Shown here piece by piece: positions 1 to 7,937 of a stretch of 64,000 nucleotides of DNA. A model generated the notes under the pieces. It saw nothing but the letters and a program-made list of their open reading frames with translations. It was not told the DNA's origin and did no database searches. A program made the position numbers and the translations under genes. The DNA lies in NCBI GenBank assembly GCA_028284285.1, contig JANQSA010000033.1, positions 29,134 to 93,133 of the forward strand, given 5' to 3'. Position 1 is the first letter of the stretch; the number at the start of each line of letters is the position of its first letter. This DNA is from Croceivirga sp. (GTDB lineage: Bacteria; Bacteroidota; Bacteroidia; Flavobacteriales; Flavobacteriaceae).

Positions 1-2
1 AT

Positions 3-1148
3 GAAGCTAATTTGCTCAATACCGAAAATCAAAAGATCACCTACCTGTATTTTGAGAGTGGGGACAAGCTGAACGAATTTACGCCTACCGATGACTACCA
101 GTATTACCAGAAATTGAACACAGAAAAGTACTATCTGCGCTTTAAAAACAGCGAACATGCCCATTTTAGTTGTATCCCGGCAGAACTAAAGGCTTCAGAT
201 CTTGCCGTAACGCTTTACGAACACCTGGAAAAAGGGACGACTACTTTTTTTGATCAGACGCTGAAAGGAAGTGATACGTTCAAGACCTCCTGGTCTGAGC
301 TGAAAGCCCTGGAATATACCACTACCGAACCCTATGATATTAGTGATCTCGAAACAACGAACAAAGAGTTTACCGAACTATTGGGAACCATTGTAGATAG
401 TAAGTCCAATCAACCACTGTCCTATGTAAACATAGGGATATTGAACCGGGAGGTAGGAACAGTTTCCGATACCCTTGGGAATTTTGAACTGGCAGTAGCG
501 GAAACCCTTAAAAACGATACCCTAAGAATTTCCAGGATAGGCTACCAACCTATTGAAATTTTGGTAAAAGAGGTTTGGAAGACCGAAGATGCACTGATCC
601 TAAAATTGGACGAACAAATCAGTGCGTTGGATGAAATCGTACTAACAGCCAAAGCCATCAAGAAAAGAACCTTGGGCAATAAGACCGAATCTAAATTCCT
701 TGGTACGGGATTCGGTTACGATCAGTTGGGTGCAGAAATGGGGATTAAAATCAACATACGTAAAAACCCAACATTAGTTGATGCTTTTAATTGTACAGTT
801 TCCCAAAACCGGTTAAGCGCAAAAGCCATATTCCGACTTAATTTTTACAGCGTTCAAAATGGGAAACCCCATGAAAATGTTTTAACACAGAATATTCTGA
901 TACCTATTGAACCCAAACAAACAGGTCCCATAACCGTGGATCTAAAACCATTTAATATTGTCTTAGAGGATGATGTGATCGTTACGCTGGAGTGGGTGGC
1001 TAATGAAGGAGATAATAAGGAAGGTGAAGCTATCTTTTTTCCTTTAGGGCTTTTTACCAATGGTACACTTTATAAAGCGTCCAGTCAATCAAAATTTAGA
1101 AAATACGGTGGTTTGGGGGTAGGTTTCAATATAGACGTACGGATATAA
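3..1148 (+). CDS. CarboxypepD_reg-like domain protein (5' partial)
   Basis: The frame is open to the left edge with no stop, and the first possible start is a TTG at 12, so the gene very probably begins upstream of the window. About residues 122-205 form a carboxypeptidase-regulatory-like beta-sandwich (LLGTIVDSKSNQPLSYVNIG, then a SRIGYQP stretch), a domain common on Bacteroidota envelope proteins such as TonB-dependent receptors. The C-terminal half (about 225-378) is unrecognised and rich in beta-strand-like segments, ending in a GGLGVGFNIDVRI strand. No plug or barrel of a TonB receptor is visible. The substrate is unknown. It is tail-to-tail with the next gene, six bases apart. Confidence 0.8.
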   Translation, partial: EANLLNTENQKITYLYFESGDKLNEFTPTDDYQYYQKLNTEKYYLRFKNSEHAHFSCIPAELKASDLAVTLYEHLEKGTTTFFDQTLKGSDTFKTSWSELKALEYTTTEPYDISDLETTNKEFTELLGTIVDSKSNQPLSYVNIGILNREVGTVSDTLGNFELAVAETLKNDTLRISRIGYQPIEILVKEVWKTEDALILKLDEQISALDEIVLTAKAIKKRTLGNKTESKFLGTGFGYDQLGAEMGIKINIRKNPTLVDAFNCTVSQNRLSAKAIFRLNFYSVQNGKPHENVLTQNILIPIEPKQTGPITVDLKPFNIVLEDDVIVTLEWVANEGDNKEGEAIFFPLGLFTNGTLYKASSQSKFRKYGGLGVGFNIDVRI

Positions 1149-1154
1149 TTTTGA

Positions 1155-2381
1155 CTATTTGTAACGCAAATACTTCTTTCTAACTTTTTTAAAAGCACTG
1201 AGATCTTGCTGCCATGTGGCTTTTATTTCAGTTTCTGAAAGCCCGGCCTCAATTTGCTGTTGCAGTTTTTCCGTACCGGCGTGTTTGGTAAAACCATTGG
1301 TATTAAAAAAGAGGGATTTGTCCTTGCAGTTTTGATAGGCGTCCATTAACCATTCTAAAGACACCGTGCGCATTTTGGGATGGGAAGACAGGTCTTTGCC
1401 AAAACAGGTTTTCCCTTCTTCCTTGGGGTATTTTGCGCCAAAATTAGGTTGCGGCACATAACTAAAATGGTAAGCAGTGCTATCTAAAAAAGAAGCGCCA
1501 TAACGCTGAAACTGGAATTCCGTTCCACGGCCGGCATTTACATTTGTGCCTTCAAAAAGCCCTAAACTGGGATATAAGTTCACTGCTTTGGCATTGGGGA
1601 GGTTGGGAGAAGGGCGGATGGGCAACACATAGGGTGTGGAATGGGTGTAGTTTTCCAACGGGATTACCGTCAGTTCCGCTTTCAGGCCCTTAGCCAGCCA
1701 GCCCTCTTCATTTACCATTTTGGCATACTCTCCCATGGTCATTCCATAGACTAACGGGATAGTGTTCAGGCCAAGAAAACCGGTATGTTCCTTTTCCATG
1801 ACCGGGCCATCTACATAATGCGCATTGGGGTTGGGACGATCCAGTACCAGCAGGGGGATTTTCGCTTCCGCACAAGCTTCCATGACCAATTGTAATGTGG
1901 CGATATAGGTGTAAAAACGTACGCCTACATCCTGAATATCGAAAAGCACGATATCCAGCCCCTCCAATTGTGCCCTGGAGGGTTTTTTGTTTTTTCCATA
2001 GAGGGAGATGATGGGCAATCCGGTTTTAGGGTCTTTCCCGTCTTTAACCGCCTCACCGGCATCGGCCTGCCCGCGGAAACCGTGCTCCGGTGCAAACACC
2101 TTTTTTACCGATATCCCCGAAGCAAGTAGCGAATCGACCAGGTGGGTATATCCTTTTTCTTTAAAAACGACAGAGGTCTGATTGGCCACTATACTCACTT
2201 TTTTTCCCTTTAACAATGGGATATAGGCAGTAGTACGATTGGCTGCAACAACAATTTCCTTTTTCTCCTCCTTGGAATTTGGAATTTGAGATTTGGGCTT
2301 TACGTTTGTTTGTTGTCCGCAAGCCATAAGGCAGACGCTAAACCATAAAACCGTACTTTTGAGATTCAAGAAAAAGGGCAT
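1155..2381 (-). CDS. namZ: NamZ-like exo-beta-N-acetylmuramidase (DUF1343) lipoprotein
   Basis: 408 aa. The N-terminus is a lipoprotein signal (hydrophobic stretch then LMAC, Cys at about 20), so the enzyme is probably membrane-anchored on the periplasmic side. The body carries DUF1343 hallmarks: VANQTSVV, FAPEHGFRG, DIQDVGVRFYTYI and LDRPNPN. The family prototype removes terminal non-reducing MurNAc from muropeptides in cell-wall recycling, and that role is inferred here from family membership. Length fits the family. The ATG at 2381 lies only three bases from the start of the divergent permease gene, so the regulatory sequence of each gene must lie in the coding sequence of the other. The Lys/Glu-rich linker after the Cys is typical of surface or periplasmic tethers. 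Confidence 0.85.
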   Translation of the reverse strand: MPFFLNLKSTVLWFSVCLMACGQQTNVKPKSQIPNSKEEKKEIVVAANRTTAYIPLLKGKKVSIVANQTSVVFKEKGYTHLVDSLLASGISVKKVFAPEHGFRGQADAGEAVKDGKDPKTGLPIISLYGKNKKPSRAQLEGLDIVLFDIQDVGVRFYTYIATLQLVMEACAEAKIPLLVLDRPNPNAHYVDGPVMEKEHTGFLGLNTIPLVYGMTMGEYAKMVNEEGWLAKGLKAELTVIPLENYTHSTPYVLPIRPSPNLPNAKAVNLYPSLGLFEGTNVNAGRGTEFQFQRYGASFLDSTAYHFSYVPQPNFGAKYPKEEGKTCFGKDLSSHPKMRTVSLEWLMDAYQNCKDKSLFFNTNGFTKHAGTEKLQQQIEAGLSETEIKATWQQDLSAFKKVRKKYLRYK

Positions 2382-2384
2382 CCG

Positions 2385-3626
2385 TTGAATTTAGAATTTT
2401 TTATTGCCAAACGCCTGATTTCAGGGAAGGAACGTAAAAGTAGTATTTCCGCCCCTATAATTAAAATAGCCATAGCGGCTATTGCCATAGGCCTGGTCAT
2501 GATGCTTATCGCCATAGCCACGGGAGAAGGCCTAAAGCGGAATATCCGCGGAAAGATCGCAGCGTTCAACGGGCATATTCAAATTTATAATTACGACAAC
2601 AACCGGTCTGATGTTTCGGTACTCCCGGTTTCCCTGGATCAGGAGTTTTATCCTCATTTTGAAGAGGTTACCGGTATCCGGCACATACAAGGGGTAGCGG
2701 TGAAGGCCGGAATTATCAGAACAGCAAAGACCTTTGAAGGGATTTTGGCCAAAGGCGTGGGAACGGAGTTTTTATGGGAGTCCTTTGACGATTTTTTGGT
2801 AGAAGGGCAATTACCGGTGTTTTCAGGGAAGTTAGGAGAAGAGGCTTTGATCTCCCAAATTCTGGCCAACAAACTGCAATTAAAAGTGGGCGATTCCTTT
2901 TTAGCACTATTTTTAAAAGAGGGGGATCTTTCCAAACCCCCTAATAACCGAAGATTTACCGTTTCCGGGATCTATGAAAGTGGTTTTGAAGAGTTGGATG
3001 CTTCTTACATTTTTGTGGATCTCCGCCATATCCAACGGATGAACAAGTGGGAGGAAGACGACGTGGGACATTTTGAGGTTTTTTTGGATGACTTTACCCG
3101 GTTAGAAGAAAAAACCAATGAGATCTATGGAAAAACCCTATCCAGTTTGGACACACAAAACCTAAAAAACAAGTATTTCAAGATTTTTGAATGGGTAGGA
3201 TTGTTTGATTTCAATATTGCCCTGATCATTGGTATAATGATTATTGTAGGAGGGATTAACATGATTACCGCGCTCCTGGTACTTATTTTAGAACGAACCC
3301 CAATGATAGGCGTCTTAAAAGCCCTGGGTGCTCAGGATTGGAGCATTCGAAAAGTATTTTTGATCAATGCCGCTTATCTGATCGGTTTGGGACTTTTTTG
3401 GGGCAACCTCCTGGGCCTTGGAATCGTTTTTTTGCAGGAAAGGTTTAGGTTCCTGAAGTTCCCTAATCCCGAGGAATACTATGTTAAATACATTCCCGTC
3501 CATCTTTCACTGCCTCATATTCTTCTTTTGAATATAGGGGTAATGGTACTTTGTCTTTTAATGCTGTTGCTCCCTTCTTATGCCATCTCCAGGATTTCCC
3601 CGGTAAAAGCTATTGGGTTTGAATAA
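2385..3626 (+). CDS. ABC transporter permease, LolC/LolE/FtsX family
   Basis: 413 aa. Starts at TTG (MNLEFFIAKRLIS matches the usual N-terminus of this flavobacterial family, so I keep the TTG; no ATG or GTG lies between it and the upstream in-frame stop). Architecture: TM helix at about 26-48, a large periplasmic MacB-PCD-like domain to about 265, then three TM helices at about 270-300, 320-350 and 375-400, ending with the conserved SPVKAIGFE tail. Such permeases work with a LolD-type ATPase, usually in lipoprotein release from the inner membrane. No ATPase gene is adjacent, so the partner must be encoded elsewhere. Divergent from namZ with a 3-bp gap. Confidence 0.87.
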   Translation: MNLEFFIAKRLISGKERKSSISAPIIKIAIAAIAIGLVMMLIAIATGEGLKRNIRGKIAAFNGHIQIYNYDNNRSDVSVLPVSLDQEFYPHFEEVTGIRHIQGVAVKAGIIRTAKTFEGILAKGVGTEFLWESFDDFLVEGQLPVFSGKLGEEALISQILANKLQLKVGDSFLALFLKEGDLSKPPNNRRFTVSGIYESGFEELDASYIFVDLRHIQRMNKWEEDDVGHFEVFLDDFTRLEEKTNEIYGKTLSSLDTQNLKNKYFKIFEWVGLFDFNIALIIGIMIIVGGINMITALLVLILERTPMIGVLKALGAQDWSIRKVFLINAAYLIGLGLFWGNLLGLGIVFLQERFRFLKFPNPEEYYVKYIPVHLSLPHILLLNIGVMVLCLLMLLLPSYAISRISPVKAIGFE

Positions 3627-3728
3627 TATCACCCCGGGGTGGTAATCAGCACTACTTTACAAACAAAACCAGGTTACGGCTGTCGTTAAAAAAAGGCTAT
3701 AATCCTACCGTTCAAGGGCCTGTTGAAC

Positions 3729-3736
3729 TACCTTTG
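3729..3736 (+). promoter_or_regulatory. Candidate Bacteroidota -7 box before the cysteine synthase gene
   Basis: TACCTTTG matches the TAnnTTTG consensus and lies seven bases before the ATG at 3744. No good -33 TTG is visible at the expected 19-21 bp upstream. If used, the leader would be only a few nucleotides long. Confidence 0.35.
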
Positions 3737-3743
3737 CAGCACT

Positions 3744-4760
3744 ATGGAGTATGCAGAGAATATTTTAGAAACTATCGGGAATACCCCCCTGGTGAAAATC
3801 AATACTTTGACGGCTGAACTCCCCTGTTTGGTACTGGCAAAATATGAGACCTTTAATCCGGGGAACTCGGTAAAAGACCGTATGGCGGTGCAGATGGTGG
3901 AGGACGCTGAGGCGGATGGTCGGTTACAACCCGGTGGAACCATCATTGAAGGCACTTCGGGAAATACCGGTATGGGATTAGCTTTGGCGGCGATCGTAAA
4001 GGGGTATCGTATGATCTGTGTGATCAGCGACAAACAATCCAAGGAGAAGATAGACATCTTAAAAGCGGTAGGAAGCGAGGTGTACGTGTGCCCTACTGAT
4101 GTGGCTCCGGATGATCCGAGGAGTTATTATTCTACTGCACGCCGACTTTCGAAAGAAATCCCCAATTCCTGGTATGTCAATCAATACGACAACCCTTCCA
4201 ATTGCAAGGCCCACTTTCTGACTACCGGACCTGAGATCTGGGAACAAACAGATGGAAAAGTGACGCATTTTGTAGTGGGGGTAGGCACCGGGGGAACAAT
4301 TTCGGGAGTAGGCAGCTATCTGAAAATGAAAAACCCTAAAGTTAAGGTTTGGGGGGTGGATACCTACGGTTCGGTATTCAAAAAATACCACGAAACCGGG
4401 ATTTTCGATGAGAATGAGATCTATCCTTATGTTACTGAAGGTATAGGGGAAGACATATTACCAAAAAATGTCCGTTTCGATATTATTGACGGATTTACCA
4501 AAGTTACTGACAAGGATGCTGCCGTATATACGCAAAGATTGTCCAAAGAAGAAGGCATGTTTCTGGGGAATTCTGCAGGGGCAGCTATTAAGGGCGTTCT
4601 ACAATTGAAAGAGCACTTCGGTAAAGACGATGTGGTGGTGGTCCTGTTCCACGATCATGGCAGTCGCTACGTAGGCAAGATCTACAATGACGATTGGATG
4701 CGTGCTCAGGGTTTCCTGGAGGATGAAAAAGTTGCGCTGGTGGAGAAGGATCAAAAATAA
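3744..4760 (+). CDS. PLP-dependent cysteine synthase family protein
   Basis: 338 aa from the ATG at 3744; an upstream in-frame TTG at 3723 is less likely because MEYAENILETIGNTPLVKIN is the standard family N-terminus. Fold-type II PLP enzyme: the Schiff-base Lys is K44 in NSVKDRM, the substrate-binding loop is TSGNTG at 71-76, and a glycine-rich phosphate-binding loop is GTGGTISG. The usual reaction is O-acetylserine plus sulfide to cysteine. The slightly long C-terminal tail places it in the CysM/cystathionine-beta-synthase-like group, so the exact substrate is not fixed by sequence. It runs 10 bp into the convergent SYLF gene. Confidence 0.9.
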   Translation: MEYAENILETIGNTPLVKINTLTAELPCLVLAKYETFNPGNSVKDRMAVQMVEDAEADGRLQPGGTIIEGTSGNTGMGLALAAIVKGYRMICVISDKQSKEKIDILKAVGSEVYVCPTDVAPDDPRSYYSTARRLSKEIPNSWYVNQYDNPSNCKAHFLTTGPEIWEQTDGKVTHFVVGVGTGGTISGVGSYLKMKNPKVKVWGVDTYGSVFKKYHETGIFDENEIYPYVTEGIGEDILPKNVRFDIIDGFTKVTDKDAAVYTQRLSKEEGMFLGNSAGAAIKGVLQLKEHFGKDDVVVVLFHDHGSRYVGKIYNDDWMRAQGFLEDEKVALVEKDQK

Positions 4761-5338
4761 TCCCTTACCAAATCAATACTGTCTTTCTCAATTTTTGGAG
4801 GGTTTTTAAGCCGCTTGAACTTAAATTTTTGTCCGCCAATGGCAGCTTCCCCCATCAAGCCTTTCTTGGATTTTACAAAAACCTGTATGCCATTGGCCAT
4901 GTGAATATCCGTAGAGGCGCTTTTGGAGTCGGCCAAAGCAGCAGCTTGAGCACGGAATTCCACCTTGTTGGCTTTAATGCGGCTAAACGTTTCATCACTA
5001 TCGTAAAAGATCACCTGGCTAAGGGCCTGCCCACCTAGCTGCAGTCCAAAACTCACTTCCCGTAGTTTTGCCAAACCGATAACCTCGCCATTTTGCCAAA
5101 CCACCCCGTTTCCTGCGGTTACACCAAGTAAAAAGCCACCCTTACCCAGATTAGGAAAAATGGCATATCCATGGGCGTTTTCAAAAAGTTGGGCCATATT
5201 GGGGTCTATGGTAATAAAAGCTTCCCTGGTATTTTGGGCATCCTGAATGATCCTTTGTAGTTTTTCCTCCGACTGTGGATAGGATGTGGTAACAAATAGT
5301 AATACGCAATACAGCAATATCCGTACCCGGAAGTTCAT
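4751..5338 (-). CDS. SYLF (Ysc84-like) domain lipid-binding protein
   Basis: 195 aa from the ATG at 5338, chosen because it puts a signal peptide at the N-terminus (MNFRVRILLYCVLLFVTTSY followed by PQSEE); an ATG at 5377 is an alternative, and the frame extends open to 5500. The body has SYLF features: AHGYAIFPNLGKGGFLLGVT, GNGVVWQNG, and a C-terminal SKKGLMGEAAIGGQKFKF. SYLF proteins bind phosphoinositides in eukaryotes; bacterial members are exported and their role is poorly defined. Convergent with cysteine synthase, overlapping by 10 bp. Confidence 0.8.
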   Translation of the reverse strand: MNFRVRILLYCVLLFVTTSYPQSEEKLQRIIQDAQNTREAFITIDPNMAQLFENAHGYAIFPNLGKGGFLLGVTAGNGVVWQNGEVIGLAKLREVSFGLQLGGQALSQVIFYDSDETFSRIKANKVEFRAQAAALADSKSASTDIHMANGIQVFVKSKKGLMGEAAIGGQKFKFKRLKNPPKIEKDSIDLVRDYF

Positions 5339-5557
5339 GGGATACACCAGGGATGATTTTGGTTTTAAAAAGTTCATTGTATTGAAACTATGGCGTTGCA
5401 ATGCACCGCGTTTTTTTGGTATATTGGCAAAAATCGTTCCAATTATATATTGCCGATTCGTTCCTTTCCCGCTTTGTGGTTTTTTGAGGATTTCCTTCAA
5501 TATACAAAAGATATTGAAAGGGACGGTGAAACGGTGATATCAACGTAGTATTCAAAA

Positions 5558-6337
5558 ATGACACAATTACACTTAGGGGATCATTCCGTGAGAATTGATC
5601 AGGGAGAGCTGGTGGGGTATGAAGTAGCAGGACATGAGTTTATCCACCAGAAAGGCAGCCCCGGATGGGGTAGTGCGGATACAGAGATGTTCCCAATTAT
5701 CGGACCTGTTAATGAAGCAGGCTTTCAGGTAGAGGTGCCACGGGGCGGCAGCGCTATCCAGGATCAACACGGGCATCTCAGGCAATTTGGATATGAATTC
5801 ATGGAGGCCACTGCCACACAAGCGCTGTTTAAAAAAACCTACCGGGCGGGAACACCTATAAAAAATTCAAAATTTCCGGATAGATCCACCAAAGAATGGT
5901 TGGTTTGGCCGTACAGTTTTGAATTTGAAAAGCGTTTTGAGGTAAAGGAAAATGCTCTGGAGATTTCCTTTTTGATCAAGGGGGAACGGGACATGCCATA
6001 TATGCTGGGGTATCATCCGGCCTTTACACTTCATTCCGAAAATCCGGTGATCCGGACAAATACCGGGGAGATTACCTTAGATGAGGTATTGGCGGTGGGG
6101 GGCCGGGCGTTGGAAGTGCCCAATTGTACCGAGATCACTTTGGCAGATAAGCAAGCGCTTACCATCAAGACAGAAGGCTTTGGACATTTTATGTGTTGGA
6201 CAGAGGTGCGGAATATGGTGTGTATTGAACCCATTACGTTTTACCCTAGTGCAGTGGAACAAAAAGCCTTGCACAAGGGGTTTAATTACCTTCTGGAACC
6301 TGAAAGCTTTAGAGTGATATTATACCCGGGGCGCTAA
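5558..6337 (+). CDS. Aldose 1-epimerase family protein (galactose mutarotase-like)
   Basis: 259 aa. Aldose-1-epimerase fold: a His in HGHLRQFGYE (71-80), a second His in YHPAF (H153) and a Glu in CIEPITFYP (E224) occupy the places of the catalytic pair and sugar-binding residues. Family members interconvert alpha and beta anomers of hexoses or hexose-6-phosphates. No signal peptide, so cytoplasmic. This shorter branch is often annotated only as aldose 1-epimerase, and sugar specificity cannot be read from sequence. Its stop overlaps the stop of the convergent regulator gene by four bases. Confidence 0.82.
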   Translation: MTQLHLGDHSVRIDQGELVGYEVAGHEFIHQKGSPGWGSADTEMFPIIGPVNEAGFQVEVPRGGSAIQDQHGHLRQFGYEFMEATATQALFKKTYRAGTPIKNSKFPDRSTKEWLVWPYSFEFEKRFEVKENALEISFLIKGERDMPYMLGYHPAFTLHSENPVIRTNTGEITLDEVLAVGGRALEVPNCTEITLADKQALTIKTEGFGHFMCWTEVRNMVCIEPITFYPSAVEQKALHKGFNYLLEPESFRVILYPGR

Positions 6338-7809
6338 TTGTATTTTTTTTGCAGGGCTTCCACCACATTAGCGATATTCTTGTTCTTTTCTTCACGCATC
6401 AGAATTTTTGGAGAAGCTTGTCGCACTTCGCAGTCCGAAATGGCACAGCGTTCGCAGGTGACGCCTACTTCCCAATTTTTGATAGCAGGATCATCTAAGA
6501 ATTTTGCTTTTTTGCGGAGCGGATCGTTGATCAGTAGTCCGATCCCCACACTTCGATATTCATCTTCTTTAAAAGGGTCCTTGGTGGCCGAGGCAAAAAC
6601 AAGATAGGATAAGCCGTCTTCAGGGTAATGGGAGATTTGAATATCCATATGATGTTCAACGCCCGTTCTCGCAATTTCCTGAAGCACGCGTATAGAAACC
6701 CATCTTCGGCAGTACTTCTCCCTGGTTTCATTACCATGAGGGGAATGCTGGTGGGTGAGGTGCAGTTCCTTGGTGATATCAAACTGGTTACTCCCTTTTT
6801 TATGGCCAAAACGCAGAAAGAAGAGATTTTCCAGGTGGTAGTCATTGGGCAGAATGTTGGTGAGCCTTTGATAGAGGGATTCCGGAGAGGCATTGTAATT
6901 GTTCTTGATCCCGGTTAAAAAGGTCTTGTCAAATCGGGGTTTGGCCAGGAAAGTATCAATGTGTTTTCGGATGATGGCTCTGGGGATGATGATTGCGCCG
7001 GCAAAATAGGAAGCATAAAAATTATTCAGGACCTGATCAAAATTTTGAAAAGCAATCCAGGTAAAAGTGTACAGGCGTTCCTGTATTTTGAGAAAGTTAT
7101 ACCCAATCTCCTTGGCATAGATAAAGGCGCGTTGGGCTTCATCTATACGGTCGGCAATCAAAAGCGTTTTGGTTTTAGGTACAAACACGGAGCGCAAATT
7201 ATCCAGGGCCTGGTAGGTTTTTAGATCATCATTATTAATGGTGTAGCCATATTCCTCGACTAGTATTTCTTCCAGTTCATGGGAAGAAACAGATCCCGTC
7301 AAATCAATCTGGTAGGCTTTGGCAAAGTCCAAAACGGCTTTTTCCAGTTCAGGGAAAAAGTTGTTGTTGGCTTCCTGAAAAGAACGTACAGCTGCCAAAT
7401 AAAAGTTTTCCTTGCCAAAATTGTAATGCTTTGCAATCTCAATGATAGTGCTGACAAAGGCGGTTACCTTGGTAGGGGCATTAGCTACAATGTCAATAAG
7501 GTCGCTTTCTTTTATGCCAAAGAGTTCCAGGGGAAGTTCTTTTAGGATTTTGGACCGGAGTAATTCGCCCACCGGGGCAAGATTCTTATCCAGCTTTAGG
7601 GAAACCAGGCTATCATAAGGTACTTCCAGCTTTTCCGCCAACAGTACGATCTTGTCCGTTTTGGGATATTTTTTACCCTTCTCAATTTCATTAAGGTAGG
7701 ATTTAGACAATCCGGAAAGCTTGGAAAGCCCAAAAAGCGACAGGTCCTTTTTTAACCGCACCTGCTTGAGTTTTAACCCAAAAATTAATTTGATATAGTC
7801 TTCTTCCAT
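6334..7809 (-). CDS. XRE-family short-chain acyl-CoA-responsive regulator (ScfR/RamB/PrpR type)
   Basis: 491 aa from the ATG at 7809 (a TTG at 7818 is possible). Residues about 6-65 form an XRE helix-turn-helix (LSLFGLSKLSGLSKSYLNEI). The middle is an IrrE/ImmA-like region and the C-terminus is DUF2083 with a Cys group, CERCAISDC. Relatives RamB and PrpR control glyoxylate-shunt and propionate genes in actinobacteria, and PrpR senses acyl-CoA. Here the gene diverges from aceB-aceA, which fits control of acetate and fatty-acid use. Repeated TTGCGAA-like half-sites and a palindrome fill the intergenic gap, one between its own -7 box and ATG, which suggests autoregulation. Confidence 0.88.
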   Translation of the reverse strand: MEEDYIKLIFGLKLKQVRLKKDLSLFGLSKLSGLSKSYLNEIEKGKKYPKTDKIVLLAEKLEVPYDSLVSLKLDKNLAPVGELLRSKILKELPLELFGIKESDLIDIVANAPTKVTAFVSTIIEIAKHYNFGKENFYLAAVRSFQEANNNFFPELEKAVLDFAKAYQIDLTGSVSSHELEEILVEEYGYTINNDDLKTYQALDNLRSVFVPKTKTLLIADRIDEAQRAFIYAKEIGYNFLKIQERLYTFTWIAFQNFDQVLNNFYASYFAGAIIIPRAIIRKHIDTFLAKPRFDKTFLTGIKNNYNASPESLYQRLTNILPNDYHLENLFFLRFGHKKGSNQFDITKELHLTHQHSPHGNETREKYCRRWVSIRVLQEIARTGVEHHMDIQISHYPEDGLSYLVFASATKDPFKEDEYRSVGIGLLINDPLRKKAKFLDDPAIKNWEVGVTCERCAISDCEVRQASPKILMREEKNKNIANVVEALQKKYN

Positions 7810-7810
7810 T

Positions 7811-7885
7811 TTTCGCAATCAAATATAACATATTTTGCGAATTTGATAAAAATAGCGAATAAAATAAATTTAGCGAACGTTCGCT
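7811..7885. promoter_or_regulatory. Operator cluster between the scfR-like gene and aceB
   Basis: Four copies of a GCGAA core: TTTCGCAAT at 7811-7819, TTTTGCGAAT at 7833-7842, TAGCGAAT at 7853-7860, and the perfect 14-bp palindrome AGCGAACGTTCGCT at 7872-7885. RamB and PrpR operators contain TTTGCAAA-like cores, which these resemble. The sites cover the regulator's own promoter and sit upstream of the aceB promoter. Binding by the adjacent regulator is inference. Confidence 0.6.
7820..7827 (-). promoter_or_regulatory. -7 promoter box of the scfR-like gene
   Basis: On the minus strand this reads TATATTTG, a full match to the Bacteroidota TAnnTTTG box, ending ten bases before the ATG at 7809. 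A GCGAA-type site lies between the box and the start codon and another in the spacer. Confidence 0.45.
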
Positions 7886-7900
7886 TGTTTTTTTAAATCC

Positions 7901-7931
7901 TTTGATGTATTCTTGTCGTGCAAAAAATTTG
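7901..7931 (+). promoter_or_regulatory. Candidate aceB promoter
   Basis: TTTG at 7901-7904 (-33-like) and AAAATTTG at 7924-7931 (-7-like, first T replaced by A) are separated by 19 bp, the spacing expected for Bacteroidota sigma-ABfr promoters. The aceB ATG follows six bases after the box. Confidence 0.4.
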
Positions 7932-7937
7932 AACGTT

